Positions 1 to 9,743 are shown, counted from the stretch's first letter. The stretch: DNA of 64,000 bases from Paenirhodobacter ferrireducens (GCF_004022265.1 NZ_SAVB01000015.1:62001-126000); one strand, 5' to 3'. Program-made: numbers and translations. The notes: generated by a model not told the origin, from the letters alone.

Positions 1-2541
1 GGCCTGCGCATCGCCGAGGCGAAGACCGCCAGCCTGCTGACCAAGGGCGCGGTCAAGGAGCTGGGCGAAGAGCTGACCGACGCCTTCCGCGCCCTGATGG
101 AGCGCGTGGCCGAGGCCCGCGGTGCCGAATTCGCGCTGGCCAATGTCGCGCGCAGCCTGGCGCTCCACCGCTTCGCCCGGGTGTTCCTGCCGCGCTATCG
201 GGCGCGCAAGACGCTCGGCGGCTGGCTCGACTTCGACGACCTGATCGACCGCGCGGCACAGCTTCTGTCGCGCGGCTCGGTGGCGCAATGGGTGCTGTTC
301 CGTCTCGATGGCGGCATCGACCATATCCTCGTCGACGAGGCGCAGGACACCAGCCCCGGGCAATGGGCCGTGATCGAGCGGTTGGCCGACGAATTCACCG
401 CCGGCGAGGGCGCCCGGCAGGAAACCCGCACGATCTTCGTGGTGGGCGACCGCAAGCAGTCGATCTATTCCTTCCAGGGCGCGGACCTGCACCGTTTCGA
501 GGCGATGCAGAGCCATTTTTCGGCGAAATTCGCGGCGATCGAGCGGCCCTTGCAGGTGAGCGAGCTGCAGCACTCCTTCCGCTCTTCGCCGGCGATCCTG
601 CGGCTGGTCGACCTGACCTTCGCGGGCGAGGCGGCCGGCGGGCTGGGGGGCGTGCCCGAGCATATCGCCTTCAAGACCGGCCTGCCCGGCCGCGTCGACC
701 TCTGGCCGGTGATCGAACAGTCGAAGGACGAGAGCGAGGACGATTGGGAGGCCCCGGTCGATCTGCCCGGCGCCGAGGATGCGCAGGTCGTTCTGGCCCG
801 CACCATCGCCGCCGAGATCGCCGCGATGATCGCGCGCGGTGTGCAGATCCCCGAGGGCGCGGGCGCGCGTCCGGTGCACGAGGGCGACTTCCTGGTGCTG
901 GTGCAGCGCCGCGGCCCGCTCTTTGCCGAGATCATCCGCGCCTGCAAGGCGGCGGGGCTTGCCGTCGCCGGCGCCGACCGGCTCAAGCTTGGTGCGGAAC
1001 TTGCGGTGAAGGATATCGGCTCTGTTCTGGCCTTTCTGGCCACGCCCGAGGATGACCTGTCGCTCGCCGAGGCGCTGCGCTCGCCGATCTTCGGCTGGAG
1101 CGAGCGCGAGCTTTACGCGCTTGCTCAGCCCCGCAAGGGCTATCTGTGGCAGGCGCTGCGGCGCGACACCACCCACCCCGAAACGCTCGACATCCTGCAG
1201 GACCTACTCGATCAGGCCGATTTCCTGCGCCCCTATGACGTGATCGAGCGGTTGCTGAACCGTCATGGCGCGCGCGAACGGCTGATCGCGCGGCTTGGCG
1301 TCGAGGCGGAGGACGGCATCGACGAGCTGATCTCGCAGGCGCTGGCCTATGAGAGCACGGAAATCCCGAGCCTCACCGGCTTCCTCGGCTGGCTTGGCGC
1401 CGAGGAGATCGAGGTCAAGCGGCAGCTCGAGAACGAGGGCCGCACCGTCCGGGTGATGACCGTGCATGGCGCCAAGGGGCTCGAGGCGCCGATCGTGATC
1501 TTGCCCGACACCGCGAAACCGCGCCCGCCGAACGGCTCCGATGTCTACACCACGCCCGAGGGCACGGCCTATTGGAAGGGGCCGACGGCCGAGATGCCGC
1601 CGGTGCTGCGCGGCTTGCACGAGGCGGCGATTGCGCGGGCGCGCGAGGAACGGATGCGGCTGCTGTATGTGGCGCTGACGCGGGCCGAGAAATGGTTGAT
1701 CGTGGCGGCCGCAGGCGATGTCGGCGAAGGCGAGGACAGCTGGTACACGCTGGTGCAGGCAGGGCTCGAACGGGCCGGAACAGAGCCTGTCTCGGCGCAT
1801 TCGGCGCCGGCGCAGGCGCTTGGCCCCGTCGCGCGCCTTGCGCATGGCGACTGGCCCGCCCCTGCCGCCCCCACGCCCGCGGCGCACTCCGATGCCACCG
1901 CCCTGCCCGACTGGATCCGCAACCGGGCGCCGCGGGGCGAACGGCCGGCGGCGACGCTCTCGCCCTCGGACCTCGGCGGGGCGAAGGCGCTGCCGGGCGA
2001 GACCGACTTCGCCACCGAGGAGGAAAGCAAGCGCCGCGGCCGACAGCTGCACCTGCTCCTTGAACACCTGCCCGAGCGGCCGCGCGAGGACTGGCCCGCG
2101 GTCGCGCGCGACCTGCTGGCCACCGGACCGGACCGCACCGACGCGACGGAGGCCGAGGCACTTCTGCCCCTCGTCACCCCGGTGCTCGACCGGCTCGACG
2201 AGATGGGCTTTCTCGGCCCGGACACGCTCGCCGAGGTGGAGATCACCGCGACCCTGCCCGAACTCGAGAACCAGCGCATCCACGGCACCATCGACCGGCT
2301 GCGGGTGACGCCCGATCTGGTCAGCGTGCTCGATTACAAGTCGAACGCGGTGTTGCCCGGCAGCGCCGGGGAGGTGCCGCTTGGCCTTGTCCGCCAGCTC
2401 GCCGCCTATCGCGCGGCGCTGAGGCAAATCTATCCCGGGCGACGCATCGAATGCCTGCTGGTCTGGACCCGCAGCGCCACGCTGACACGGCTTGACGACG
2501 CACAGATGGATGCGGCATTGCGCACAGCCCCCGCGTCTTGA
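1..2541 (+). CDS. addA: Double-strand break repair helicase-nuclease AddA (5' end outside window)
   Basis: AddA is the UvrD-type helicase plus nuclease subunit of AddAB, which resects DNA double-strand breaks for RecA. The frame is open from base 1, so the N-terminus with the Walker A motif lies upstream; 846 residues are visible of a usual total near 1,100. SF1 helicase motifs are clear: the DEAQD box near residue 112, GDRKQSIYSFQGAD, HSFRSS, then VMTVHGAKGLEAPIV and LLYVALTRAEKW. The C-terminus carries a RecB-family nuclease domain with GTIDRL followed by VLDYKS, the metal-binding Asp and the catalytic D-x-K. The trxA gene follows 54 bases downstream, and addB would be expected just upstream. 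The family assignment is firm. Confidence 0.95.
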   Translation, partial: GLRIAEAKTASLLTKGAVKELGEELTDAFRALMERVAEARGAEFALANVARSLALHRFARVFLPRYRARKTLGGWLDFDDLIDRAAQLLSRGSVAQWVLFRLDGGIDHILVDEAQDTSPGQWAVIERLADEFTAGEGARQETRTIFVVGDRKQSIYSFQGADLHRFEAMQSHFSAKFAAIERPLQVSELQHSFRSSPAILRLVDLTFAGEAAGGLGGVPEHIAFKTGLPGRVDLWPVIEQSKDESEDDWEAPVDLPGAEDAQVVLARTIAAEIAAMIARGVQIPEGAGARPVHEGDFLVLVQRRGPLFAEIIRACKAAGLAVAGADRLKLGAELAVKDIGSVLAFLATPEDDLSLAEALRSPIFGWSERELYALAQPRKGYLWQALRRDTTHPETLDILQDLLDQADFLRPYDVIERLLNRHGARERLIARLGVEAEDGIDELISQALAYESTEIPSLTGFLGWLGAEEIEVKRQLENEGRTVRVMTVHGAKGLEAPIVILPDTAKPRPPNGSDVYTTPEGTAYWKGPTAEMPPVLRGLHEAAIARAREERMRLLYVALTRAEKWLIVAAAGDVGEGEDSWYTLVQAGLERAGTEPVSAHSAPAQALGPVARLAHGDWPAPAAPTPAAHSDATALPDWIRNRAPRGERPAATLSPSDLGGAKALPGETDFATEEESKRRGRQLHLLLEHLPERPREDWPAVARDLLATGPDRTDATEAEALLPLVTPVLDRLDEMGFLGPDTLAEVEITATLPELENQRIHGTIDRLRVTPDLVSVLDYKSNAVLPGSAGEVPLGLVRQLAAYRAALRQIYPGRRIECLLVWTRSATLTRLDDAQMDAALRTAPAS

Positions 2542-2595
2542 CGCTTCGGGGGGCGGGGCCTACCTTCCCCGCAACCAGACCCTCAGGAGAACCCC

Positions 2596-2916
2596 ATGAC
2601 CACTGTTGCCGTCACCGACGCCACTTTCGATCAGGAAGTGCGCAATTCCGACATCCCCGTCGTCGTCGACTTCTGGGCTGAATGGTGCGGCCCGTGCCGC
2701 ATGATCGGCCCGTCGCTCGAAGAGATCGCGGCCGAGTTCGAAGGCAAGGTGAAGATCGCCAAGGTCAACGTCGACGAGAACCCCGACAGCCCGGCCGTTT
2801 TGGGCGTGCGCGGCATCCCGGCGCTGTTCCTGTTCAAGAACGGCCAGGTCGTCTCGAACAAGGTCGGCGCCGCGCCGAAGGCCGCGCTGAAGTCGTGGAT
2901 CGAGTCGGCGCTCTGA
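2596..2916 (+). CDS. trxA: Thioredoxin
   Basis: A small cytoplasmic dithiol-disulfide oxidoreductase that keeps protein cysteines reduced and supplies electrons to ribonucleotide reductase and other enzymes. At 106 residues it has the standard thioredoxin length, with the WCGPC active site after DFWAEW near residues 31-35, and the conserved cis-Pro region RGIPALFLF. An AGGAGAA ribosome site precedes the ATG. It follows addA closely and ends at a strong hairpin terminator. This addA-trxA pairing is common in Rhodobacterales. Nothing is unusual about it. Confidence 0.97.
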   Translation: MTTVAVTDATFDQEVRNSDIPVVVDFWAEWCGPCRMIGPSLEEIAAEFEGKVKIAKVNVDENPDSPAVLGVRGIPALFLFKNGQVVSNKVGAAPKAALKSWIESAL

Positions 2917-2938
2917 TCGCCGCTGGACCAGTTTGACA

Positions 2939-2964
2939 AAAAGGGCGCCTTCGGGCGCCCTTTT
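2939..2964. terminator. Intrinsic terminator between trxA and a convergent gene
   Basis: An 11-bp perfect stem (AAAAGGGCGCC with GGCGCCCTTTT) around a TTCG tetraloop. It has T or A runs on both sides, so it can act in both directions. It sits just after trxA, and its 3' end touches the stop codon of the convergent gene at 2964-3869. Confidence 0.9.
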
Positions 2965-3869
2965 CAGATCGGCCAGCCGTTGCGGCGCAGCGCGGCCAGG
3001 ATGCGGTCGCCGCTGTCGTCCCGCCCGGCATTGATCGCGCGCAGCTGCAGGAACCAGTAGAGATAGCGACGATAGTCGGGCGCGGTCCGGGGCGCGAAGG
3101 CCGCCTCGATCCCGTCGCGCGGCACGCTCGCCGCGATGTGATGGAAGTCGATCTGCGCGAAAAGCAGCGCGGGCTTTTCCAGGAAATACCCCTCGAAGGC
3201 CATCGTGCTGTTCTCGCAGGCGACCATCGCGGCCCCCGCCAGCACCTCGGCCGAGCCGCCCTTTTGCACGCTCAGCCGCGGCTGCCGTGCGGCGAGCGCC
3301 GCGAGCGCCGCGATCTCGTCGTCGGGATAGATCTCGTTCGGGTGCAATGTGGCGATGACCGGCCGGTCGGTGCGCGCCAGCAGCGTCTCGAGCATCGCAA
3401 GCGGGCTCATCGACTGGAAACGGCGGTGGTCAAGCAGCCGCCCCTGCAGCGGCACGAAGATATGGCCGCGGTCGGAGGTGTCGCACCCGCCGGGCCAGAG
3501 CCTGTTTTTCCAGTTCCGGAAGAAGGTCTCCGCCTGCCGCGCATCGACCGTCTCGGGGTCGAAGGCCGCCCGTGCCACCGGCCAGTGCCAGCGCTCCGCC
3601 ATCGCCTCGATCTGCCAGAAGGCGCCGACATAGCTGCGCCGGCAGGTCAGCGCGCGCTCATGCGTCGGCTCTTCCATGTGGTAAAGCGCATAGCCCGGAC
3701 GTGCCGACGCCACGAGGCGATTGGCCAGCGTGCTTTCGGCAAGCGACACCTGCCAGCCGGCGCCCGTCACCGCCGCGATCACCTTGCCGAAGAAGTTGTG
3801 CGTGCCGGCCTCGACCCGCTGCAGCGCGGGGGCGTCAAGATAGAGGGTCAGGGTTTCACTCGCACACAT
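2964..3869 (-). CDS. Capsule polysaccharide (KpsS/KpsC-fold) glycosyltransferase-like protein
   Basis: A 301-residue protein without a signal peptide or membrane segment. Its second half follows the pattern of the capsule polysaccharide biosynthesis family: [13 protein letters not shown] near residue 135, [13 protein letters not shown] near 170, then [21 protein letters not shown] near the C-terminus, matching the family's HP and N-S-T-x-x-x-E signatures. Such enzymes usually add Kdo or other sugars during capsule or lipid-anchor synthesis. Here no other capsule gene is nearby, so the acceptor is unknown. The start at 3869 was chosen because the longer open frame upstream runs antisense through hslV, and the protein-like sequence begins at [12 protein letters not shown]. 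The function is inferred from motif resemblance only. Confidence 0.6.
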   Translation of the reverse strand: MCASETLTLYLDAPALQRVEAGTHNFFGKVIAAVTGAGWQVSLAESTLANRLVASARPGYALYHMEEPTHERALTCRRSYVGAFWQIEAMAERWHWPVARAAFDPETVDARQAETFFRNWKNRLWPGGCDTSDRGHIFVPLQGRLLDHRRFQSMSPLAMLETLLARTDRPVIATLHPNEIYPDDEIAALAALAARQPRLSVQKGGSAEVLAGAAMVACENSTMAFEGYFLEKPALLFAQIDFHHIAASVPRDGIEAAFAPRTAPDYRRYLYWFLQLRAINAGRDDSGDRILAALRRNGWPI

Positions 3870-3960
3870 GGGCCGCAGGCTACGCGGGCGCCGCGCTGCG
3901 GGCAAGGGTTGCAGCGCGGCGCCCGCGCCCTCATATCTGGCAGCGCAAACGGAGGGTGAC

Positions 3961-4518
3961 ATGGCGGAAGACAAATTCCCCGGCTGGCACGGCACGACGA
4001 TCATCGGCGTGCGCAAGGGCGGACGCGTGGTGGTGGCGGGCGACGGGCAGGTCAGCCTTGGCCAGACGGTAATCAAGGGCACGGCGCGCAAGGTGCGTCG
4101 CCTCTCGCCGGGCGGGCGCGACGTGGTGGCGGGCTTTGCCGGCTCGACCGCCGATGCCTTCACCCTGCTCGAGCGGCTGGAGAAGAAGCTCGAGGCCGCG
4201 CCCGGACAGCTGGCCCGCGCCTGCGTCGAGCTTGCGAAGGACTGGCGCATGGACAAGTACCTGCGCAACCTCGAGGCGATGCTGATCGTCACCGACGGTG
4301 CCGACCTTTACGTCATCACCGGCGCAGGCGACGTGCTGGAACCCGAACATGACATCGCCGCCATCGGCTCGGGCGGGAATTACGCGCTTGCCGCCGCGCG
4401 CGCCCTGATCGACAGCGATCTCGACGCCGAAACGATCGCCCGCAAGGCGATGGCGATCGCGGCCGACATCTGCGTCTACACGAACGGCAACCTGACGGTG
4501 GAGAGCATCGCGAAATGA
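3961..4518 (+). CDS. hslV: ATP-dependent protease peptidase subunit HslV
   Basis: The proteolytic subunit of the HslVU (ClpQY) complex, a bacterial proteasome relative that degrades misfolded and regulatory proteins in the cytoplasm. It is 185 residues long. The sequence [12 protein letters not shown] places the N-terminal nucleophile Thr at about residue 12, after a short propeptide. [10 protein letters not shown] and GTARKVRRL are typical HslV blocks. The start at 3961 is preceded by an ACGGAGGGTGAC ribosome site; the frame continues upstream but does not look coding there. Its stop overlaps the hslU start by four bases, so the two are translationally coupled. Confidence 0.96.
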   Translation: MAEDKFPGWHGTTIIGVRKGGRVVVAGDGQVSLGQTVIKGTARKVRRLSPGGRDVVAGFAGSTADAFTLLERLEKKLEAAPGQLARACVELAKDWRMDKYLRNLEAMLIVTDGADLYVITGAGDVLEPEHDIAAIGSGGNYALAAARALIDSDLDAETIARKAMAIAADICVYTNGNLTVESIAK

Positions 4519-5819
4519 CCGACCTGACCCCGCGCGAGATCGTCTCGGAACTTGATCGTTTCATCATCGGCCAGTCGGACGCCAAGCGCGCCGTCGCCGT
4601 CGCCCTGCGCAACCGCTGGCGGCGCAGCCACCTTGCGCCCGAGCTGCGCGAGGAGGTCTATCCGAAGAACATCCTGATGATCGGGCCGACCGGCGTCGGC
4701 AAGACCGAGATCTCGCGCCGCCTGGCCAAGCTTGCGAAGGCGCCCTTCCTCAAGGTCGAGGCGACGAAATTCACCGAGGTCGGCTATGTCGGCCGCGATG
4801 TCGAGCAGATCATCCGCGACCTGACCGATGTCGCCGTGACCGAGACCCGCGAGCGGATGCGCGAGGAGGTCAAGGCCCGCGCCCACAAGGCGGCCGAGGA
4901 CCGGGTGATCGAGGCGCTCGCTGGCCACGACGCACGCGAGGGCACGCGCGATCTGTTCCGCCAGAAGCTGAAGAAGGGCGAGCTCGACGACAAGGTGATC
5001 GAGCTGGAGGTGGCCGATGCCGCCCCGGCGATGCCGATGATGGGCCTGGGCGGTGCGGGCATGGAAACGCAGATGCAGGGTCTGCAGGACCTGTTCAAGG
5101 CCTTCGGCGGTGCCCGGCGCACCCGGCGCAAGATGACCGTCGCGGAAAGCTATGAGGTGCTGATCCAGGAAGAGGCCGACAAGCTTCTGGACGACGAGGC
5201 GGTGAAGGCCGCGGCGCTCGAGGCGGTGCAGCAGTCGGGCATCGTCTTCATCGACGAGATCGACAAGGTCGCCGCCCGCGCCGAGACCCGCGGCGCCGAT
5301 GTCTCGCGCGAGGGCGTGCAGCGCGACCTGCTGCCGCTGATCGAGGGCACCACCGTCTCGACGAAATACGGCCCGGTGAAGACCGACCATATCCTGTTCA
5401 TCGCCTCGGGCGCCTTCCACATCGCCAAGCCGTCGGACCTGCTGCCCGAACTGCAGGGCCGGCTGCCGATCCGGGTCGAGCTGCGGGCGCTGACCGAAGA
5501 CGATTTCACCCGCATCCTGACCGAGACCGACAACGCCCTGACCCGGCAATACACCGCGCTGATGGCCACCGAGGAGGTCACCGTCAGCTTCACCCCCGAG
5601 GGCATCGCGGCGCTGGCCCGGATCGCCGCCGAGGTCAACCGCACGATCGAGAACATCGGCGCGCGGCGGCTCTACACGGTGATGGAACGGGTGTTCGAGG
5701 AGCTGTCCTTCTCCGCCCCCGACCGCGGCGGCGAGAGCGTGGTGGTGGACGCGGCCTTCGTCGAGAAGCATCTGGGCGACCTCTCCCGCTCGACCGATCT
5801 CAGCCGCTACGTGCTCTGA
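4515..5819 (+). CDS. hslU: ATP-dependent protease ATPase subunit HslU
   Basis: The AAA+ unfoldase that feeds substrates into HslV. It has 434 residues, the usual length, with Walker A GPTGVGKT at 57-64 and Walker [11 protein letters not shown] near 240. The intermediate (I) domain, rich in Met and Gly ([12 protein letters not shown]), lies between them. The C-terminus ends in SRYVL, matching the tail that docks into HslV. It overlaps hslV by four bases. The pair is usually heat-induced, but no sigma-32 promoter was identified here. Confidence 0.97.
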   Translation: MTDLTPREIVSELDRFIIGQSDAKRAVAVALRNRWRRSHLAPELREEVYPKNILMIGPTGVGKTEISRRLAKLAKAPFLKVEATKFTEVGYVGRDVEQIIRDLTDVAVTETRERMREEVKARAHKAAEDRVIEALAGHDAREGTRDLFRQKLKKGELDDKVIELEVADAAPAMPMMGLGGAGMETQMQGLQDLFKAFGGARRTRRKMTVAESYEVLIQEEADKLLDDEAVKAAALEAVQQSGIVFIDEIDKVAARAETRGADVSREGVQRDLLPLIEGTTVSTKYGPVKTDHILFIASGAFHIAKPSDLLPELQGRLPIRVELRALTEDDFTRILTETDNALTRQYTALMATEEVTVSFTPEGIAALARIAAEVNRTIENIGARRLYTVMERVFEELSFSAPDRGGESVVVDAAFVEKHLGDLSRSTDLSRYVL

Positions 5820-5876
5820 CGTCCGGCTGGCGAAACGGGCGGCATCTGCTATCTTGCGCGCAGCCAAGGAGGCCCC

Positions 5877-6968
5877 GTGCGCAAGATCGTCCTCGCCCTG
5901 CTCATCGCCCTTGCCGGCTGCGCGCCGCGCGCCGAAATCGCCTATGCACCCGATCCCACCGCGCCGGCGCGGCCGATCTTCGTCGGCTCGACCCGAGGCC
6001 AGGATTTGCAAAGCGGGCAGGATTTCGGTTTTGCCCGCAGCCCGACGCTGACGCTTGCGCGCTTCGACGTCGCGGTGCCTCCCGAGCGCCGCATAGGTGA
6101 GCTGCAGGTGTCCGAAGCCGGGCGCAAACCCGACCCGAAACGCGATTTCCTCGTCGCCGGATCAAAGATCTATCCGACCCCCGCCACCTTCCGCACCGAC
6201 CTGCATCGCGCCCTGGCCCAGAATGGCAACGAGGCGATCGTTTTCGTACATGGCTACAACACGAACTTCGCCGAAGGGCTTTACCGCTTTGCCCAGCTCG
6301 GCGCGGATTTCGACCTGCCCGGGGTGCTGGTGCACTACTCCTGGCCCTCGCGCGGGCAGGTGATGGGCTATGCCTATGACCACGACTCGGCGCTGTTCGC
6401 CCGCGACGGGTTCGAGACGCTCTTGCGTGATCTGCGCCTTGCCGGCGCCCGTCACATCGTCATCGTCGCCCATTCAATGGGGGCCGCGCTCAGCATGGAA
6501 ACCCTGCGTCAGGTGGCGATTTCCCGCGATACCGAGACGATGGCGCGGATTTCGGGCGTGGTGCTGATCTCGCCCGACATCGACGTCGACGTGTTCCGTG
6601 CCGAAGCGAAGCGCATCGGCCGACTGCCGCAGCCCTTCATCATCTTCACCTCGCAAAAGGACAAGGCGCTGCTGCTGTCCTCGCGGCTGAGCGGCGAGCG
6701 CGCCCGGCTTGGCAACATGACAAGCGTCGACCGGCTGGCCGACCTGAAGGTGACGGTGGTGGAAACCGGCGCCTTCAACACCCGCGAGGGGCATTTCAAC
6801 ATCGGCAATTCGCCGGCGCTGATCCAGCTTCTGCGCAGCTCCAGCCGTCTCGCGAAGATCCTCGAGGGCGCGCAATCGGCCAATTCCACCTTCCTTGCCG
6901 GAGTGGTGATGACGGTGCAGGACGCCAAGCAGGTGATCCTGACGCCGGTCGAGGCGATCGGCGGCTAG
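5877..6968 (+). CDS. Alpha/beta-hydrolase lipoprotein (DUF900 family)
   Basis: A 363-residue predicted lipoprotein. It starts at GTG with an AAGGAGG ribosome site and has a short signal peptide ending in the lipobox LAGC (Cys15). The mature part has alpha/beta-hydrolase features: VFVHGYNTNF (oxyanion region), YSWPSRG, AHSMGA with the nucleophilic Ser, LISPDIDVDVF with a likely acidic residue, and GHFNIGNSP with a likely catalytic His. This is the DUF900 family, whose substrates are unknown. It is probably anchored in the cell envelope. Its stop overlaps the stop of the convergent Smr gene by four bases. Confidence 0.85.
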   Translation: MRKIVLALLIALAGCAPRAEIAYAPDPTAPARPIFVGSTRGQDLQSGQDFGFARSPTLTLARFDVAVPPERRIGELQVSEAGRKPDPKRDFLVAGSKIYPTPATFRTDLHRALAQNGNEAIVFVHGYNTNFAEGLYRFAQLGADFDLPGVLVHYSWPSRGQVMGYAYDHDSALFARDGFETLLRDLRLAGARHIVIVAHSMGAALSMETLRQVAISRDTETMARISGVVLISPDIDVDVFRAEAKRIGRLPQPFIIFTSQKDKALLLSSRLSGERARLGNMTSVDRLADLKVTVVETGAFNTREGHFNIGNSPALIQLLRSSSRLAKILEGAQSANSTFLAGVVMTVQDAKQVILTPVEAIGG

Positions 6969-7564
6969 CGGCGGCGCAGATAGACGTAGTAGGCGCCCGA
7001 GCCGCCGTGCTTCAGATGCGCCTCGCTCACCTGCATCACCACCGCGCCCAGGGGCGGCAGCCGCAGCCAGTGCGGCACCTGGTGGCGCAGCACACCCATG
7101 CGCTGCGGGATCGGCCCCTCGTCGAGGCCACGCTTGCCCTTGCCGGTGATGACCAGGATCAGCCGGCAGCCGCGGTCGGCAGAGCTGAGCACGAAATGGA
7201 TGAGTTCCGGATGCGCCTCAGCCAGCGTCATCCCGTGCAGGTCAAGCCGCGCCTCGGGCTCGAGCTTGCCGCGGGTCATCGCGCGATGCGCCTTGCGGTC
7301 CATCACCACCGGCTGGCGCGCCAGATGCTCGCCGATGCTGGGGGCAAGATCATGGCCGTGCCGCGGCGGCGCGGCGGTCTGGCCCAGGCGGAAGGCCTTC
7401 GCCTCGAAGCGCGGCGGCTTTTGCGGCACCAAGACGGGGTCCGGCGGCAAAACAGGCTCTGTTTCAGCCGGTTTCGGGTGTTTCGGGTGCATCGCCCGGG
7501 CCGAGGCCGCGACCTTGTCCCACAGCTCGCGCTCTTCCGAACTCAGCTTGCGGCGCCGTTTCAT
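6965..7564 (-). CDS. Smr-domain protein
   Basis: A 199-residue cytoplasmic protein. Residues 1-100 are basic and low in complexity, and the C-terminal half is an Smr domain with LDLHGMTLAEA, VITGKG and HGGSGAYYV, the signature blocks of the family. Smr domains are often nucleases acting on branched DNA or RNA; stand-alone bacterial ones have been linked to ribosome rescue and DNA transactions, but the role of this one is not shown. The start is MKRRRKLSSEE at 7564, where the ATG overlaps the TGA of mltA. It is the last gene of a tim44-mltA-smr unit read on the minus strand. Confidence 0.88.
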   Translation of the reverse strand: MKRRRKLSSEERELWDKVAASARAMHPKHPKPAETEPVLPPDPVLVPQKPPRFEAKAFRLGQTAAPPRHGHDLAPSIGEHLARQPVVMDRKAHRAMTRGKLEPEARLDLHGMTLAEAHPELIHFVLSSADRGCRLILVITGKGKRGLDEGPIPQRMGVLRHQVPHWLRLPPLGAVVMQVSEAHLKHGGSGAYYVYLRRR

Positions 7565-8433
7565 CCACGCCTCCGCAGCCAGATCATCCGCCCGCGGGCG
7601 TTGATCGCCCCGGCCTGCCGCCCGGCCTCGGCCCCGGAGCCGAGGAACAGATCGCCCCGGCCCGCGCCGCGGATCGCCGAGCCGGTGTCCTGCGCCACCA
7701 TCAGCCGCCGGCCGAAACCCGGACAATCGACCCAGACCGGGCTGCCAAGCGGGATCACCTCCGGGTCGACGGCAAGGCTGCGCCCGGCGGTCACCGGCTG
7801 GCCCATGGCGCCGATCGGGCCGGTGCCCTCGGGCAGGTCGAGACGGCGGAAGAACACGAAGGACGGGTTGGTGTTCAGCAGATCCTGCACCGCCGCCGGG
7901 TTCTGCGCGCACCAGCGGCGGATCCGGTCGGGCGTCATCTCGGCCACCGGCGCCACGCCGCGCGCCACCAGCTCGGCCCCGATCGAGCGATAGGGCTGGC
8001 CGTTCTTGCCGGCAAAGCCGAGGCGCAGCGTACCGCCTTCGGCAAGCCGCAACCGCACCGAGCCCTGCACCTGTGCGAGGAACGCCTCGATCGCGCTGTC
8101 GACGAAGGCGATCTCATAGCCCGCCAGCAGATCGCCCGCGGCGATCTCGGCCCGGCTCGCCCAGGGGCGGGAAAAGTCGAACCCGGCGGGCAGCGCGTAA
8201 AGCGGTGCCGGAAAGCGGGCCGAGCGCGACCGCGACGCGGGCAGTTCGGGTTCGTAATAGCCGGTGAAATGCGCAGCCCCCGGATCGGTCACCTCGACCG
8301 GCTCGAAAGCCGCCTCGAACCAGGCGCGGGCATCGCCTTCGGGCGCATCGCCCGTCACGCAAAACGCCGCCCGTGCGGCGGCGTGATCGTCTTCGTCCCA
8401 GCCGGGAATCTCTGCCCAGTCGAGCGGGCGCAT
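7561..8433 (-). CDS. mltA: Membrane-bound lytic murein transglycosylase A (MltA)
   Basis: MltA cleaves the glycan strands of peptidoglycan to 1,6-anhydro products. This 290-residue protein has the MltA barrel (TGYYEPELPASR, ELVARGVAP, NTNPSFVFFRR) and the C-terminal 3D domain with LMVAQDTGSAIRGAGRGDLF, including the conserved aspartates. Oddly, no signal peptide or lipobox is visible: the protein begins MRPLDWAEIPGWDEDD. The codon just upstream is the stop region of the Tim44 gene (TGA two codons before the ATG), so the frame cannot be extended. The gene lies between tim44 and smr, with overlaps or gaps of a few bases. Confidence 0.9.
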   Translation of the reverse strand: MRPLDWAEIPGWDEDDHAAARAAFCVTGDAPEGDARAWFEAAFEPVEVTDPGAAHFTGYYEPELPASRSRSARFPAPLYALPAGFDFSRPWASRAEIAAGDLLAGYEIAFVDSAIEAFLAQVQGSVRLRLAEGGTLRLGFAGKNGQPYRSIGAELVARGVAPVAEMTPDRIRRWCAQNPAAVQDLLNTNPSFVFFRRLDLPEGTGPIGAMGQPVTAGRSLAVDPEVIPLGSPVWVDCPGFGRRLMVAQDTGSAIRGAGRGDLFLGSGAEAGRQAGAINARGRMIWLRRRG

Positions 8434-8436
8434 GGC

Positions 8437-9096
8437 TCAGCCGCCCGTCGCCACAAGCTGCCAGTTCGGGTCGGCACTGCCCATCTTGCGCGCAAAGGTC
8501 CACAGATCGCGCTGCTTGCGCGGCGCGCGGGCATCGCCCTCGACCACGGTGCCGGCAGCATCGCGCGCCACCGAGATCAGCTCGCCGCCGAAGCGCACGG
8601 TGATTTCGGCCTCCTGCGTGGCAGGGTCGAAACTCGCCTCGCTCAGCACAAGCTCGCGCAACCCGACGAATTCCGCCTGCACCTCGAGCCCGCGGGCGGC
8701 ACGGTCCTGCACCGCCGCATTGAAGGCGTCGAAGACGTCAGGCGACAGGAAGGGGCGCACCTTCTCCAGATCGCCGGTCTCGAAGGCCATCACGATCATC
8801 TCATAGGCGCCGCGCGCACCTTTCAGGAACTCGGCCACGCTGAAGGCGGGCTCAAGCCGCTTCATCTGCGCCAGCGCCACAGCGGCGTCCGAACCCTCGG
8901 GCACATGGTCGATGATGTCGCGATCGGGGCCGCCCTCGATCACCTCGAAGGCGCGGCGTTCGGCCGGTTCGGCCGCCTCGAGCGGCACGACCGGCTTTTC
9001 GAACCCGTCGCGGGTGCCAAGCACGTTCTTCAGCCGCAGGATCAGGAAAATCGCGATCCCGGCGAGGACGATAAGCTGAATGACGGCGTTCGACAT
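8437..9096 (-). CDS. Tim44/TimA-family inner-membrane protein
   Basis: A 219-residue protein with one N-terminal membrane anchor (IQLIVLAGIAIFLILRL), then an acidic linker and a Tim44-like domain (AEFLKGARGAYEMIVMAFETGDLEKVRPFLSPDVF and so on to the C-terminus). The domain is homologous to the membrane-associated part of mitochondrial Tim44. In alphaproteobacteria such TimA proteins are thought to work at the inner membrane near protein translocation, but the role is not settled. It is the first gene of tim44-mltA-smr and faces fxsA, with secB just beyond; the secretion-linked neighbourhood fits. The start is MSNAVIQ at 9096; the longer open frame upstream is antisense to fxsA. Confidence 0.85.
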   Translation of the reverse strand: MSNAVIQLIVLAGIAIFLILRLKNVLGTRDGFEKPVVPLEAAEPAERRAFEVIEGGPDRDIIDHVPEGSDAAVALAQMKRLEPAFSVAEFLKGARGAYEMIVMAFETGDLEKVRPFLSPDVFDAFNAAVQDRAARGLEVQAEFVGLRELVLSEASFDPATQEAEITVRFGGELISVARDAAGTVVEGDARAPRKQRDLWTFARKMGSADPNWQLVATGG

Positions 9097-9190
9097 GAGG
9101 TTCCGTTTCGCGGCAGGTTTGTAAATTCGCACTCCCCACTTATGTAGGCTACGGGCGCGATCAAGTCCACCGGCGCCCAAGGAGTGATGT

Positions 9191-9691
9191 ATGTGGTTCT
9201 TTCTGGCCTTCCTGGCCGTGCCCGTGATCGAGATTGCCCTGTTCATCCGCGTCGGCGGGCTGATCGGGCTGTGGCCGACGCTGGCGATCGTGGTGCTGAC
9301 GGCGATGCTCGGCACGGTGCTGGTGCGCAGCCAGGGGGCACGGGCGATGGCGGACCTGCGCCGCTCGATGGCGGAACTGGGCGATCCGACGGCGCCGCTC
9401 GCCCATGGCGCGATGATCCTCTTTGCCGGCGCGCTGCTGCTGACCCCCGGCTTCTTCACCGATGCCTGCGGGCTCTTGCTGCTGATCCCGCAGGTGCGTG
9501 ACGCCGTGCTGCGCTGGCTGTCGACGCGGGTGCAGGTGGCGAGCTTCTCGATGGGCGGGGCGACGCAGGGCTTCGGCGCGCAGGATTTCGGCCGGCGCGA
9601 CACCGGACCCGGCGTGATCGATGGCGATTTCCACGAGATCGACCCCACGAACCTGCCGCCGCGCGGCCCCTCGGGCTGGACGCGCCATTGA
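9191..9691 (+). CDS. fxsA: FxsA family membrane protein
   Basis: A 166-residue inner-membrane protein of the FxsA/YtzA family. E. coli FxsA overproduction relieves F-plasmid exclusion of phage T7; the normal role is unclear. Membrane segments are seen at residues 1-18, 28-44 and about 76-100, with GGLIGLWPTLAIVVLTA and TPGFFTDACGLLLLIPQVR as family blocks, and a polar Gly-rich tail. A GGAG ribosome site lies six bases before the ATG. It faces the tim44 operon across about 95 bases and precedes secB. Confidence 0.88.
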   Translation: MWFFLAFLAVPVIEIALFIRVGGLIGLWPTLAIVVLTAMLGTVLVRSQGARAMADLRRSMAELGDPTAPLAHGAMILFAGALLLTPGFFTDACGLLLLIPQVRDAVLRWLSTRVQVASFSMGGATQGFGAQDFGRRDTGPGVIDGDFHEIDPTNLPPRGPSGWTRH

Positions 9692-9743
9692 GACGCGCGG
9701 GCCGGGATGCTACACCCGGCGCAGACAGACAGTGGAGGGACAC

